A DNA stretch of 47,833 nt, taken from contig NZ_JAUEPL010000030.1 of the NCBI RefSeq assembly GCF_030406405.1, forward strand, positions 35,852 through 83,684. The letters run 5' to 3'. Below the pieces are notes generated by a model, which worked only from the letters and a program-made list of their open reading frames with translations, was not told where the DNA came from and made no database searches. The translations under genes were made by a program, and so were the position numbers. Shown piece by piece: positions 7,025 to 14,826 of this stretch (positions are counted from its first letter, which is position 1; each line of letters opens with the position of its first letter). This DNA is from Streptomyces ficellus (GTDB taxonomy: Bacteria > Actinomycetota > Actinomycetes > Streptomycetales > Streptomycetaceae).

Positions 7025-7990
7025 ATGGCTGCCGGTAACAACGGCGCGAGCACGCCCGAGGACGACGATCCGTTCGGCTACCTTTACGCGGACGGGCAGG
7101 CGGCGGGCGCGCAGGCGCCGCGCCAGGGCGGCGGCTACGGCTACCCGGGTCCCGCCTCGCCGGGTGTGCCCAGGACGTCGTACAACCAGGTCAGGGCGGT
7201 GGGCGAGCGCCAGTACGGCCAGGTCCCGCCGCAACAGCAGTACCAGCAGTACCAGCAGTACGCCCAGCCGAGCCCGCAGTACGCGGCGCCCGAGAGCTAC
7301 CCGGGCGGCGGTGACCGGACCCGCCCGGTGCCCCAGGCGCAGCCCCCGCAGCGCGGCGGCGGCCGGGGCGGCGGCCCCAACACCAAGGGCCTGCTGATCG
7401 GCGCGATCGCGGTCGTCGGGGTCGTCGTGGCCGGAATCACCATCGCGGTCCTGACCAACACCTCCGACGGCACCAAGGACGACCAGGCGAACCCGGCCCC
7501 GGCCGCGTCCCAGGTCCAGGAGTCCCCGAGCGCGCGGCCGTCCGCCTCCCAGGAGGAGCAGCCGGTCGAGCTGCCCAAGCAGGACGCGGCGACGCTCCAG
7601 CTGGGCGGCCCGGCGACCCTCGGCAAGGACGTCAAGGGCGCGAAGGGCGCTGACGGCGCGTACGTCATGTTCAACGGGGTCGGCGGCTCCGCGAGCTGGA
7701 CGGTGGAGGTGCCGAAGGACGGCGAGTACACGCTGTTCCTGACGTACGGCGTGCCCGGCCGGGACGCGAAGACCTCCCTGTCGATCAATGGCGAGCAGCC
7801 GCGCGGGATCAACATGTCCAACTTCGCCCAGGCGGCGGAGAACGACTGGGAGAAGGGCTGGACCAAGACCTACTCCTGGGTCACGCTCAAGAAGGGCGTG
7901 AACACCATGAAGATGTCGTGCGAGCCGGGCGACCAGTGCGAGGCGTACCTCGACCAGGTGTGGCTGAAGCAGGGGCACGTCAAGGGCTGA
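7025..7990 (+). CDS. Membrane-anchored protein with C-terminal carbohydrate-binding-like domain
   Basis: A 321-residue protein in three parts. Residues 1-118 are a cytoplasmic, disordered Gln/Tyr/Pro/Gly-rich region with a repeated QQY unit (9-bp DNA repeats around 7238-7261). One transmembrane helix follows at about 121-143 (GLLIGAIAVVGVVVAGITIA). After a Pro/Ser/Glu linker, residues 185-321 form a beta-rich domain resembling CBM35-type modules (GGSASWTVEVPKDGEYTLFL, NGEQPRGINMSNF, MKMSCEPGDQCEAYLDQVWL). It would display a sugar-binding module outside the cell. A GAGGAG site precedes the ATG. Its 3' end overlaps the convergent aldolase gene by 11 bases. The ligand is unknown; proximity to amino-sugar genes is suggestive only. 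Confidence 0.75.
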   Translation: MAAGNNGASTPEDDDPFGYLYADGQAAGAQAPRQGGGYGYPGPASPGVPRTSYNQVRAVGERQYGQVPPQQQYQQYQQYAQPSPQYAAPESYPGGGDRTRPVPQAQPPQRGGGRGGGPNTKGLLIGAIAVVGVVVAGITIAVLTNTSDGTKDDQANPAPAASQVQESPSARPSASQEEQPVELPKQDAATLQLGGPATLGKDVKGAKGADGAYVMFNGVGGSASWTVEVPKDGEYTLFLTYGVPGRDAKTSLSINGEQPRGINMSNFAQAAENDWEKGWTKTYSWVTLKKGVNTMKMSCEPGDQCEAYLDQVWLKQGHVKG

Positions 7991-8831
7991 CCACCGTCAG
8001 GAAGTGCGCCACCGTCCCCGTCATCGCCTCGCGAGCGGGGACGAGGTACTTGCGGGGGTCGACCGTGGTGGGGTGGGCGTCCAGGTAGGCGCGGACGGCG
8101 GACGTGAAAGCCGTGTTCAGGGCCGTACCGATGTTGATCTTGGTCATGCCGGCCGTGATCGCCGCGCGGAGTTCGTCGTCCGGGACGCCCGAGGAGCCGT
8201 GCAGGACCAGGGGGACGCCGACCGCGTCGCGCAGGGCGGCGATCAGGGCGTGGTCCAGGGACGCCGTGCGTTCCGTCATCGCGTGGGTGGAGCCGACCGC
8301 GACGGCCAGTGCGTCGACCCCGGTGTCCGCGATGTACGCGGCGGCTTCGGCCGGGTCCGTGCGGACGCCCGGGGTGTGGGCGTCCAGCGGGGGCTCGCCG
8401 TCCTTGCCGCCGACCTTGCCCAGCTCCGCCTCGACCCAGATGCCCCGCTCGCGGCCCCAGCGCACGGCCTCGGCCGTCGCCTTGACGTTGTCGCCGTACG
8501 GGAGCTTGGAGGCGTCGAACATCACCGAGCTGAAGCCCTCGGTGTGCGCCGAGCGCAGCAGGTCGGGCGAGACGACGTGGTCCAGGTGCAGGCCCAGCGG
8601 CACGGTGCAGGCGCGGGCGACGGCGGCCGTGGCGGCGGCGATGCCGGCCAGGTCGCCACCGTGGAACTTCACGGCGTTCTCGGAGATCTGGAGGATCGCG
8701 GGCGCACCGGCCCGCTCCGCCCCCGCCGCGATCGCCTCGGCGTGCTCCAGGGTGATGACGTTGAACGCGGCCACCGCGCGGTGCGCGGCCCTGGCCCGGT
8801 CGATCAGCTCGGCGGTGGGGACGAGGGGCAT
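7980..8831 (-). CDS. Class II (zinc) ketose-bisphosphate aldolase, tagatose/fructose type
   Basis: A 283-residue TIM-barrel enzyme. The signature AFNVITLEHAEAI opens the barrel. The catalytic and zinc motif LHLDH has D84 and H85. Later zinc and phosphate-binding motifs are AELGKVGGKDGE, VLHGSSGVPD and KINIGTALN. The length and motifs resemble GatY/KbaY/AgaY and short Fba enzymes, which cleave tagatose- or fructose-1,6-bisphosphate to dihydroxyacetone phosphate and glyceraldehyde-3-phosphate. A perfect GGAGGT site lies upstream. It is the last gene of the minus-strand amino-sugar block, 14 bases after the PfkB gene. That order favours a tagatose-bisphosphate role, but the substrate cannot be proven from sequence. 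Confidence 0.85.
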   Translation of the reverse strand: MPLVPTAELIDRARAAHRAVAAFNVITLEHAEAIAAGAERAGAPAILQISENAVKFHGGDLAGIAAATAAVARACTVPLGLHLDHVVSPDLLRSAHTEGFSSVMFDASKLPYGDNVKATAEAVRWGRERGIWVEAELGKVGGKDGEPPLDAHTPGVRTDPAEAAAYIADTGVDALAVAVGSTHAMTERTASLDHALIAALRDAVGVPLVLHGSSGVPDDELRAAITAGMTKINIGTALNTAFTSAVRAYLDAHPTTVDPRKYLVPAREAMTGTVAHFLTVVSP

Positions 8832-8845
8832 GTGCTCTACCTCCG

Positions 8846-9772
8846 TTATGCGGCTGCGGCGTGCTCCTTCACCGTGACCCGGCCCAGGAGCTCGGTGTAC
8901 GTCCGTGTGTCGTACTCGCCCGCCGCCGGGGCCGGCACCGTCGCCGCCGACAGGGCGACCGCGCGGCGCAGCCGGTCCGGCCAGGGCAGGCCCTCGACCA
9001 GCGCGGACAGCAGGCCCGCCACCGCCGAGTCGCCCGCGCCCGTCGGGTTGCCCTTCACCGGCGCGGGCGGGGCGGCCCACCAGGTGCCGTCCGGGGTGAC
9101 CGCGAGCAGCCCGTCCGGGCCGAGCGAGGCCACCACGGCGTGGGCGCCCCGGCGGCGGGCGTCGCGGGTGGCGCGCAGCGGCTCGCGGGAGCCGGTGAGC
9201 TGGGCCAGCTCGTCGGCGTTGGGCTTGACCAGGTCGGGGCGGGCGGCGATGCCCCGGCGCAGCGGTTCGCCGCTGGTGTCCAGCAGGACGAGCGCGGACG
9301 CGGCGCGGGCGCGGCGCACCAGCTCCCCGTACGCGCCCACGGGGACGCCGGGCGGCAGGCTGCCGCACAGGGCGACCGCGCGGGCGTCCCGTACGAGGGT
9401 GTCGTACGCGGTGAGGAAGGCCGACCACTCGGCGGGCGTGATGGCCGGGCCCGGCTCGTTGAGCTGGGTGGTGTCGCCGGTCGCCGCGTCGATGACGGCC
9501 ACCGTCCGGCGCGTGGTGCCGGCGACCGGGAGGAGCGCGTCCCGCACCGGCAGGGGCGCGAGGAGGCCGCGCAGTACGTCGCCGGTGGGGCCGCCCGCGA
9601 AGCCCGTGACCACGGTGTCGTGACCGAGGGAGGCGAGCACGCGGGCGACGTTGAGGCCCTTGCCGCCGGGGCGTTCGGCGACGTCGGTGACGCGGTGCGA
9701 GGCGTGCGGGACCAGGGCGTCCACCGTGTACGTGATGTCCAGGGCGGTGTTCAGCGTGACCGTCAGGATCAC
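8846..9772 (-). CDS. PfkB-family sugar-phosphate kinase (1-phosphofructokinase / tagatose-6-phosphate kinase type)
   Basis: A 308-residue ribokinase-fold kinase. It starts MILTVTLNTALDITYTVD, has the N-terminal PfkB signature RPGGKGLNVARVLASLG, and the C-terminal signature GNPTGAGDSAVAG with catalytic base D248. The Leu-Asn-x-Ala-x-Asp start and overall length are those of the FruK/LacC branch, which phosphorylates fructose-1-phosphate or tagatose-6-phosphate. The start is GTG. It lies between nagA and the class II aldolase, so a hexose-6-phosphate to bisphosphate step feeding the aldolase is the natural reading. A 94-base gap from nagA leaves room for a separate promoter; no clear one is seen. 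Confidence 0.82.
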   Translation of the reverse strand: MILTVTLNTALDITYTVDALVPHASHRVTDVAERPGGKGLNVARVLASLGHDTVVTGFAGGPTGDVLRGLLAPLPVRDALLPVAGTTRRTVAVIDAATGDTTQLNEPGPAITPAEWSAFLTAYDTLVRDARAVALCGSLPPGVPVGAYGELVRRARAASALVLLDTSGEPLRRGIAARPDLVKPNADELAQLTGSREPLRATRDARRRGAHAVVASLGPDGLLAVTPDGTWWAAPPAPVKGNPTGAGDSAVAGLLSALVEGLPWPDRLRRAVALSAATVPAPAAGEYDTRTYTELLGRVTVKEHAAAA

Positions 9773-9866
9773 CGTGACACACCCCCCAGACGTACGCCCG
9801 CCGCTTGCGCTTCCGGGTCCTGATCATGCCAAACCCACGGCGGTTGGCCCAGTCCCCGGGGTCCGA

Positions 9867-11222
9867 TCAGGCGACGTGCGGCGCCACCACCCACGCGCCC
9901 TTGCGCATGACGCCGACCAGGCCGAACGCGTCGTCCAGGACCACCAGGTCCGCGTCCTTGCCCGGCTCCAGCGAGCCGACCCTGTCGTAGAGCCCCAGCA
10001 GTTTCGCCGGGTTGGCGGAAATGGCTCGCACGATCGCCTCGACGGGCAGCCGGTCGACGGTCGCCGCCCGCTTGAACGCGGTGTCCAGGGTGAGCGTGGA
10101 GCCCGCGATCGAGCCGCCCTCCACCAGCCGGGCGACCCCCTCGCGTACCTCCACCTCCAGCGGACCGAGGTGGTAGACGCCGTCGCCGAATCCCGCCGCG
10201 TCCATCGCGTCCGTGATGAACGCGACACGCCCGGCGCCGGCGTGATGGAACGCCAGTTCCAGCGCCGCCGGGTGCAGATGGGTGCCGTCGTTGATCAGCT
10301 CGACGGTGACCCGCTCGTCCTGGAGCAGCGCGGCGATCGGACCGGGCGCGCGGTGGCCGAGCGGCGGCATGGCGTTGAACAGGTGCGTGGCGACCGTGGC
10401 GCCCGCCTCGATCGCCTCGACGGTCTGCTCGTACGTCGCGTCCGTGTGCCCGATCGCCGCGATGACGCCGTGCTCGGTCAGCAGCCGTACGGAGTCGATG
10501 CCGCCGGGCAGTTCGGTGGCGAGGGTCACCATGCGGGCGTGGCCGCGCGCCGCGTCGATCAGCTTGCGCACCTCGGCCGGGTCGGGGTCGCGCAGCAGCG
10601 CCTCGCTGTGGGCGCCCTTGCGGCACGGCGAGATGAACGGCCCCTCGAAGTGGACGCCTGCGATGTCGCCCTGCTCGGCCAGCTCGGACAGCTCCCCGGC
10701 GCGGTGCGCGAGGAAGTCCATCTCGCCGGTGACGGTGGAGGCGACGACCGTGGTGGTGCCGTGCAGCCGGTGCGTGCGGATGCCGTGGAGGACCTCCTCG
10801 ACCGTCCCGGAGGTGAAGGACGCGCCGCCGCCGCCGTGGTTGTGCATGTCCACGAACCCGGGGACGATCCAGCACCCGCTGAGGTCGATGACGCCGCGGC
10901 CGCGCTCGGCCCACGCAGCCGGCCCCGTCGCGCCCGTCGCGCCCACAACGCTTTCGGCCCAGGCCGCCGCGTCGCTTGCGCCTGCGGCGCCTTCGGCGCG
11001 GGCGCCGGATGCGGCATCGGTGCCGCCTGAAGCGGTCCGCGCGCCGGTGCCGCCGACCGCCGGGGCGCCGGGTGTGGCCGGCCGTCCAGGTGCGTCGCCG
11101 CGCTCGGCGGGGGCCGGGCCGGCGGTGACGATGCGGCCGTTTTCGACGGTCACCCGCCCGTTGTCGACGATCCCGGTCGGCAGTACCACACGGGCACCGG
11201 CGAGAACCTTGCGATCGGCCAT
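9867..11222 (-). CDS. nagA: N-acetylglucosamine-6-phosphate deacetylase
   Basis: A 451-residue amidohydrolase. The metal-binding HxH is HNH at 127-129 within PGFVDMHNHGGGG. Later family motifs include GVHFEGPFIS, AIGHTDATYEQ, ATHLFNAMPPL, INDGTHLHPAAL and the catalytic Asp motif FITDAMDAAG. It removes acetate from GlcNAc-6-phosphate (and perhaps GalNAc-6-phosphate) in the cytoplasm. Typical NagA proteins are about 380 residues; here an Ala/Gly/Thr-rich, low-complexity insert of roughly 65-70 residues (about 35-105) precedes the barrel. The start codon overlaps the kinase stop by one base (TGATG), so the two are translationally coupled. Control is probably through the dre at 12189-12204. Confidence 0.93.
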   Translation of the reverse strand: MADRKVLAGARVVLPTGIVDNGRVTVENGRIVTAGPAPAERGDAPGRPATPGAPAVGGTGARTASGGTDAASGARAEGAAGASDAAAWAESVVGATGATGPAAWAERGRGVIDLSGCWIVPGFVDMHNHGGGGASFTSGTVEEVLHGIRTHRLHGTTTVVASTVTGEMDFLAHRAGELSELAEQGDIAGVHFEGPFISPCRKGAHSEALLRDPDPAEVRKLIDAARGHARMVTLATELPGGIDSVRLLTEHGVIAAIGHTDATYEQTVEAIEAGATVATHLFNAMPPLGHRAPGPIAALLQDERVTVELINDGTHLHPAALELAFHHAGAGRVAFITDAMDAAGFGDGVYHLGPLEVEVREGVARLVEGGSIAGSTLTLDTAFKRAATVDRLPVEAIVRAISANPAKLLGLYDRVGSLEPGKDADLVVLDDAFGLVGVMRKGAWVVAPHVA

Positions 11223-12160
11223 CAGGCGGAAACCTCCGAGTCCTTGGAGAGCAGGTCCCAGGCGAGGAGGCCCGCGCCCAGGCAGCCGGCGGTGTCCCCG
11301 AGGGCCGCCGGCACGATGGCGGGCAGCTTCTGGAACGTCACCCGCTCCTCGACGGCCGCCCGCAGGGGTGTGAACAACGTTTCCCCGGCTTCCGCGAGCC
11401 CGCCACCGATGATGAGCGTGCGCGGGTCCAGCAGAGTCAGCGCGGTGACCAGCCCGTCGGCGAGCGCGTCCACCGCGTCCTGCCAGACCCGTACGGCGAC
11501 GGGGTCGCCCGACTCGACGGCCTTGGCGCAGTCCGCCGCGTCCGCCTCCGCGTCGCCGCTGGCCGCCGCCCAGGCCCTCGACACGGCCGAGGCGGAGGCG
11601 AGGGTCTCCAGGCAGCCGCGCTGCCCGCAGCCGCACGCGGGCCCGCCGGGGCGCACCACGATGTGCCCGATCTCGCCCGCGTACCCGTGCGCGCCCGCCT
11701 CGATGGCCCCGCCGATGCCGATCGCGCCCGCGATCCCGGTGCCCAGCGGCACGAACAGGAACCGGTCGGCGCCCTGCCCGGCGCCCACGCGGCCCTCGGC
11801 GAGCCCGCCGGCGCGCACGTCGTGCCCGAGCGCGACCGGCAGGCCGCCGAGCCGCTCGCTCAGGAGGGCGCGCATCGGTACGTCGCGCCAGCCGAGGTTG
11901 GCCGCGTAGCGCGCGACGCCCCGGGCGGTGTCGACGATGCCGGGTACGGCCACACCGGCGGCGACCGCGCCGGTGCCGTACCGCTCGCGGCCGTGGGCGT
12001 ACAGCTCCGCGGCGAAGCCGAGGACCGACTCCACGACCGCGTCGGGCCCGCGCTCCCGGCCGGTGGCGCGGCGCGCCTCGTACAGCAGGGCCCCGTCGGC
12101 TCCGACCAGCGCGGCCTTCATCCCGGTGCCGCCCACATCGAGGGCGATGACGTGTCTCAC
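11222..12160 (-). CDS. nagK: ROK-family sugar kinase (N-acetylglucosamine kinase type)
   Basis: A 312-residue ROK kinase. The ATP phosphate motif LDVGGTGMKAALV is at 7-19, the sugar-binding/catalytic LGHDVRAG has D114, GYAGEIGHIVV is at 160-169 and the zinc cluster CGCGQRGCLE is at 176-185 with all cysteines present. It would phosphorylate a hexosamine (GlcNAc or GalNAc) at C6. Coupling to nagA by a one-base overlap supports GlcNAc kinase activity, matching the nagKA operon of S. coelicolor. The start is GTG 12160; no strong ribosome site is visible, so the mRNA may be leaderless. A dre-like operator lies 28 bases upstream. Confidence 0.88.
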   Translation of the reverse strand: MRHVIALDVGGTGMKAALVGADGALLYEARRATGRERGPDAVVESVLGFAAELYAHGRERYGTGAVAAGVAVPGIVDTARGVARYAANLGWRDVPMRALLSERLGGLPVALGHDVRAGGLAEGRVGAGQGADRFLFVPLGTGIAGAIGIGGAIEAGAHGYAGEIGHIVVRPGGPACGCGQRGCLETLASASAVSRAWAAASGDAEADAADCAKAVESGDPVAVRVWQDAVDALADGLVTALTLLDPRTLIIGGGLAEAGETLFTPLRAAVEERVTFQKLPAIVPAALGDTAGCLGAGLLAWDLLSKDSEVSA

Positions 12161-12188
12161 GGGAGACAGTGTCGCTCGTGAACCCGTG

Positions 12189-12204
12189 AAAGGTCTAGTC
12201 CACT
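12189..12204 (-). promoter_or_regulatory. DasR operator (dre-like) upstream of nagKA
   Basis: AAAGGTCTAGTCCACT matches the palindromic dre core TGGTCTAGACCA at 10 of 12 positions. It lies 28 bases before the nagK GTG, where it would cover the -35 region, and between the SIS gene end and nagK. DasR is a GntR repressor released by glucosamine-6-phosphate, which is the NagA product. The consensus is recalled, not computed. Confidence 0.72.
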
Positions 12205-12214
12205 TATGGGCGGC

Positions 12215-13150
12215 TTACGAGGAGAGGATCACGCTGCGGGTCAGGTTGCGCGGCCGGTCCGGGTCGAGGCCCTTCGCCTCGGCGAGCGCCACCGCCAGCC
12301 GCTGCGCCCGGATCAGGTCGGCCATCGGGTCCGTCATCGGGTCCGTCATCGGGTCCGCCGCCGGGTCCGCCGTCGCGTGCGCGTGCAGCGTGCCGCCCAC
12401 CCGTGCCACCTCGCCCGCGAGGCCCTCGGGCAGCTCCCCGAACACCCACGTCACCCGGCCCGGTCCGGTGATCGCGATCGGGCCGTGGCGGTACTCCATC
12501 GCGGGGTACGCCTCCGTCCACGCACCCGCCGCCTCCCGCATCTTCAGGCCGGCCTCCAGCGCCAGCCCGTACGTCCAGCCCCGGCCCAGGAACGTCCACT
12601 GCTCGGCCGCGAGGACCGCCTCCGGCAGCGGCTCCGTCACCGCGAGCTCCGCGTCCACCGCCGCCTCGGCGACCGGCTTCACGCCCGCCACCGGTCCGAG
12701 GGCCGCCCGCAGGAACGCCAGCGCCGTCGTCGCGAACCGCGTCTGGACCACCGACTCCTCGTCCGCCCAGTCCAGCACCGCGACCGCGTCGGCCGCGTCC
12801 ATGACGGGCGTCTTGGGGTCGGCCGTCAGCGCCAGCGTCGGCACCTTCCCGCGCACCGCCGCCAGCACGTCCAACACCTCCGTCGTCGTACCCGACCGGG
12901 TGATCGCCACGACGCGGTCGTACGCGCGTGAGGACGGGAACTCCGACGAGGCGAACGCGTCGGTCTCCCCCTGCCCCGCCGCCTCCCGCAGCGCGGCGTA
13001 CGCGATCGCCATGAACCACGACGTCCCGCACCCCGTGACGGCGACCCGCTCGCCCGGCCGCGGCAGCCCGGCCGTGAACGACGCGGCCGCCTCGGCGGCG
13101 CGGCGCCAGCAGGTGGGCTGGGTGGCGATCTCCTCCGCTGTACGTGACAT
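12215..13150 (-). CDS. SIS-domain sugar-phosphate isomerase/deaminase (AgaS / NagB-II / GlmS-C type)
   Basis: A 311-residue protein with two SIS subdomains and no glutaminase domain. Subdomain 1 has VAVTGCGTSWFMAIAYA; YDRVVAITRSGTTTEVLDVL carries the Ser-Gly-Thr-Thr phosphosugar loop. Subdomain 2 has FLGRGWTYGLALEAGLKMREA and EYRHGPIA. This pattern fits ketosamine-6-phosphate deaminase/isomerases such as AgaS or NagB-II. ATG 13150 follows GGAGGAG by nine bases; upstream starts are rejected because that stretch holds the dre. The C-terminal region has an in-frame 12-bp repeat coding Asp-Pro-Met-Thr. Transcribed toward nagKA, it probably converts the deacetylated amino-sugar phosphate to a ketose phosphate. 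Confidence 0.83.
   Translation of the reverse strand: MSRTAEEIATQPTCWRRAAEAAASFTAGLPRPGERVAVTGCGTSWFMAIAYAALREAAGQGETDAFASSEFPSSRAYDRVVAITRSGTTTEVLDVLAAVRGKVPTLALTADPKTPVMDAADAVAVLDWADEESVVQTRFATTALAFLRAALGPVAGVKPVAEAAVDAELAVTEPLPEAVLAAEQWTFLGRGWTYGLALEAGLKMREAAGAWTEAYPAMEYRHGPIAITGPGRVTWVFGELPEGLAGEVARVGGTLHAHATADPAADPMTDPMTDPMADLIRAQRLAVALAEAKGLDPDRPRNLTRSVILSS
12321..12368 (-). repeat. 12-bp in-frame tandem repeat in the SIS gene
   Basis: Four units of about 12 bp (plus strand: GTCATCGGGTCC; outer copies GCCATCGGGTCC and GCCGCCGGGTCC) encode an Asp-Pro-Met-Thr-like repeat on the minus strand. The copies are almost identical, suggesting recent slippage. Copy changes would keep the frame. 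Confidence 0.75.
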
Positions 13151-13202
13151 GCGAGACGGCTCCTCCATCGACGGCCGGCAAGAGTTGCCGGAGCGATACC
13201 CA

Positions 13203-13218
13203 CGTGGTGTAGACCTCA
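13203..13218. promoter_or_regulatory. DasR operator (dre-like) between the SIS gene and the solute-binding lipoprotein gene
   Basis: Read on the minus strand, TGAGGTCTACACCACG matches 10 of 12 core dre positions. It sits 52 bases from the SIS start and 55 from the lipoprotein start, so one repressor could control both divergent genes. Confidence 0.62.
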
Positions 13219-13273
13219 TCCGTCACTGTGGGAAAATCACCGCTCCAGGAACAACGCGAGGTGGGGAAGAGCT

Positions 13274-14542
13274 GTGCAGCGCCGCTACATGGGACTGACC
13301 GCGGCGGTGGCCGCACTGAGCTTGGCGGCGACGCTCGCCGGCTGCGGAGGCGTCGGTGACTCCGGCGACGTGACCCTCAAGCTGGTCGCCGCCGACTACG
13401 GCAACAACGACTCCAACACCTCGCAGAAATACTGGGACGACCTCGCCCGGTCCTTCGAGAAGTCGCACCCCGGCATCACGATCGACGTGGACGTCATGTC
13501 GTGGAAGGACGTCGACCGCGAGGTCGCCGAGATGGTCAAGAACGGCCAGGCGCCCGACCTCGCCCAGATCGGCGCGTACGCCGACTACGCCGCCGAGGAC
13601 CGCCTCTACAAGGCCGACGACCTGCTCTCCATACGGACCCAGGCCAACTTCCTGCCCCTGCTCAGCCGAGCCGGCGAGGTCGACCGCGTCCAGTACGGCA
13701 TGCCGTTCGCCGCCAGCACCCGGCTGCTCTTCTACAACAAGGACCTGTTCGCCAAGGCCGGCGCCACGCCCCCGAAGGACTGGAAGGGCATCCGCGAGGC
13801 CGCCGAGAAGCTCAAGGCCCAGGGCGTGACCTACCCCTTCGCGCTGCCGCTCGGCTCCGAGGAGTCCCAGGCCGAGACCATGATGTGGTTCCTCAGCGGG
13901 GGCGGCGGCTACCGCGACACCGCCGACATCTCGTACGAGATCAACTCCACCGCCAACGTCAGCACCTTCAAGTGGCTCAAGAGCGAGCTCGTGGACCCCG
14001 GCCTGACCGGCCCCGGCACGCCCGGCGAGCTGGACCGGCAGGAGGCGTTCGACGCCTTCGCCCGCGGTGACGTCGGCATGCTCAACGGCCACCCCACGCT
14101 GATGGAGACCGCCGAGAAGGCCGGCGTGGACGTCGGCAAGATCCCGCTGCCGGGCACGGACGGTGAGGCCAGGGCGACCATGGGCGTGGCCGACTGGATG
14201 ATGGCGTTCAAGCAGAACGGCCACCGCGAGGAGATCGGCACGTTCCTCGACTACGTGTACGAGGACAAGAACGTGCTGGCCTTCTCCGACAAGTACGACA
14301 TCCTCCCTGTGACCGTCACCGCCGGCACCGCGATGCAGGGCGACCCCAAGCACAAGGACCTGTGGCCGTTCCTGGCGGAACTGCCCACGTCGGAGCTGTA
14401 CCCGGTCGGCCAGACGTCCTGGGCGAAGGTCAGCGAGAGCATCAAGAAGAACATCGGCAAGGCCGTCGAGCCGGGCGGCGACCCGGAGGCCGTGCTCGCG
14501 GGCATCGCGCAGGACGCGAAGGACGCGGAAGCCGCCGAGTAA
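13274..14542 (+). CDS. ABC-transporter family 1 solute-binding lipoprotein (sugar type)
   Basis: A 422-residue protein with a signal peptide ending TLAGC; the lipidated Cys is residue 24. The rest is a family 1 extracellular solute-binding protein: YWDDLARSFEKSHPGITIDV, NGQAPDLAQIG, YGMPFAASTRLLFYNKDLF and FARGDVGMLNGHP. It would capture a sugar at the cell surface for import. No permease or ATPase gene lies beside it, so it is an orphan that probably uses permeases elsewhere and perhaps the shared ATPase MsiK. It is divergent from the amino-sugar block with a dre-like site between, so an amino sugar or chito-oligosaccharide ligand is likely. The start is GTG after GGGGAAG. Confidence 0.85.
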   Translation: MQRRYMGLTAAVAALSLAATLAGCGGVGDSGDVTLKLVAADYGNNDSNTSQKYWDDLARSFEKSHPGITIDVDVMSWKDVDREVAEMVKNGQAPDLAQIGAYADYAAEDRLYKADDLLSIRTQANFLPLLSRAGEVDRVQYGMPFAASTRLLFYNKDLFAKAGATPPKDWKGIREAAEKLKAQGVTYPFALPLGSEESQAETMMWFLSGGGGYRDTADISYEINSTANVSTFKWLKSELVDPGLTGPGTPGELDRQEAFDAFARGDVGMLNGHPTLMETAEKAGVDVGKIPLPGTDGEARATMGVADWMMAFKQNGHREEIGTFLDYVYEDKNVLAFSDKYDILPVTVTAGTAMQGDPKHKDLWPFLAELPTSELYPVGQTSWAKVSESIKKNIGKAVEPGGDPEAVLAGIAQDAKDAEAAE

Positions 14543-14555
14543 CTATGTTGCTCAT

Positions 14556-14789
14556 ATGACCGCCGCCGAACTGACCGACCGGGACCGTGCCGTCCTCGCC
14601 ATGGAACGGCGCTCGTGGCCGGGCCCCGGCGCCAAGGAGCGGGCGATCCGGGAGCAGCTGGGCATGTCGCCCACCCGCTACTACCAGCTGCTCAACGCCC
14701 TCCTCGACGACCCCAGGGCGCTGGCCCACGACCCCGTGACGGTCAACCGGCTGCGGCGGCTGCGGGCTTCGCGCGAGGCGCGCCGCTGA
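14556..14789 (+). CDS. DUF3263 small helix-turn-helix-like protein
   Basis: A 77-residue basic protein of the actinobacterial DUF3263 family. The hallmark is ERRSWPGPGAKERAIREQLGMSPTRYYQLLN, seen here around residues 18-48 as a short helix-turn-helix-like stretch (key parts: WPGPGAKE, MSPTRYYQLLN), then RLRRLR near the end. The function is unknown; DNA binding is plausible. TATGTT at 14544-14549 lies six bases before the ATG, so it is probably transcribed leaderless, from a promoter at the end of the upstream lipoprotein gene. It precedes otsB by 37 bases. Confidence 0.8.
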   Translation: MTAAELTDRDRAVLAMERRSWPGPGAKERAIREQLGMSPTRYYQLLNALLDDPRALAHDPVTVNRLRRLRASREARR

Positions 14790-14813
14790 GGTGTGCGGGG
14801 CGGGGCCCGGGGA

Positions 14814-14826
14814 TAGGTTTCCGCAC
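14814..14826 (+). promoter_or_regulatory. Leaderless promoter -10 for otsB
   Basis: TAGGTT at 14814-14819 followed by seven bases and ATG 14827. The same hexamer and spacing precede otsA on the other strand (18375-18387). No ribosome site is present. Confidence 0.5.
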
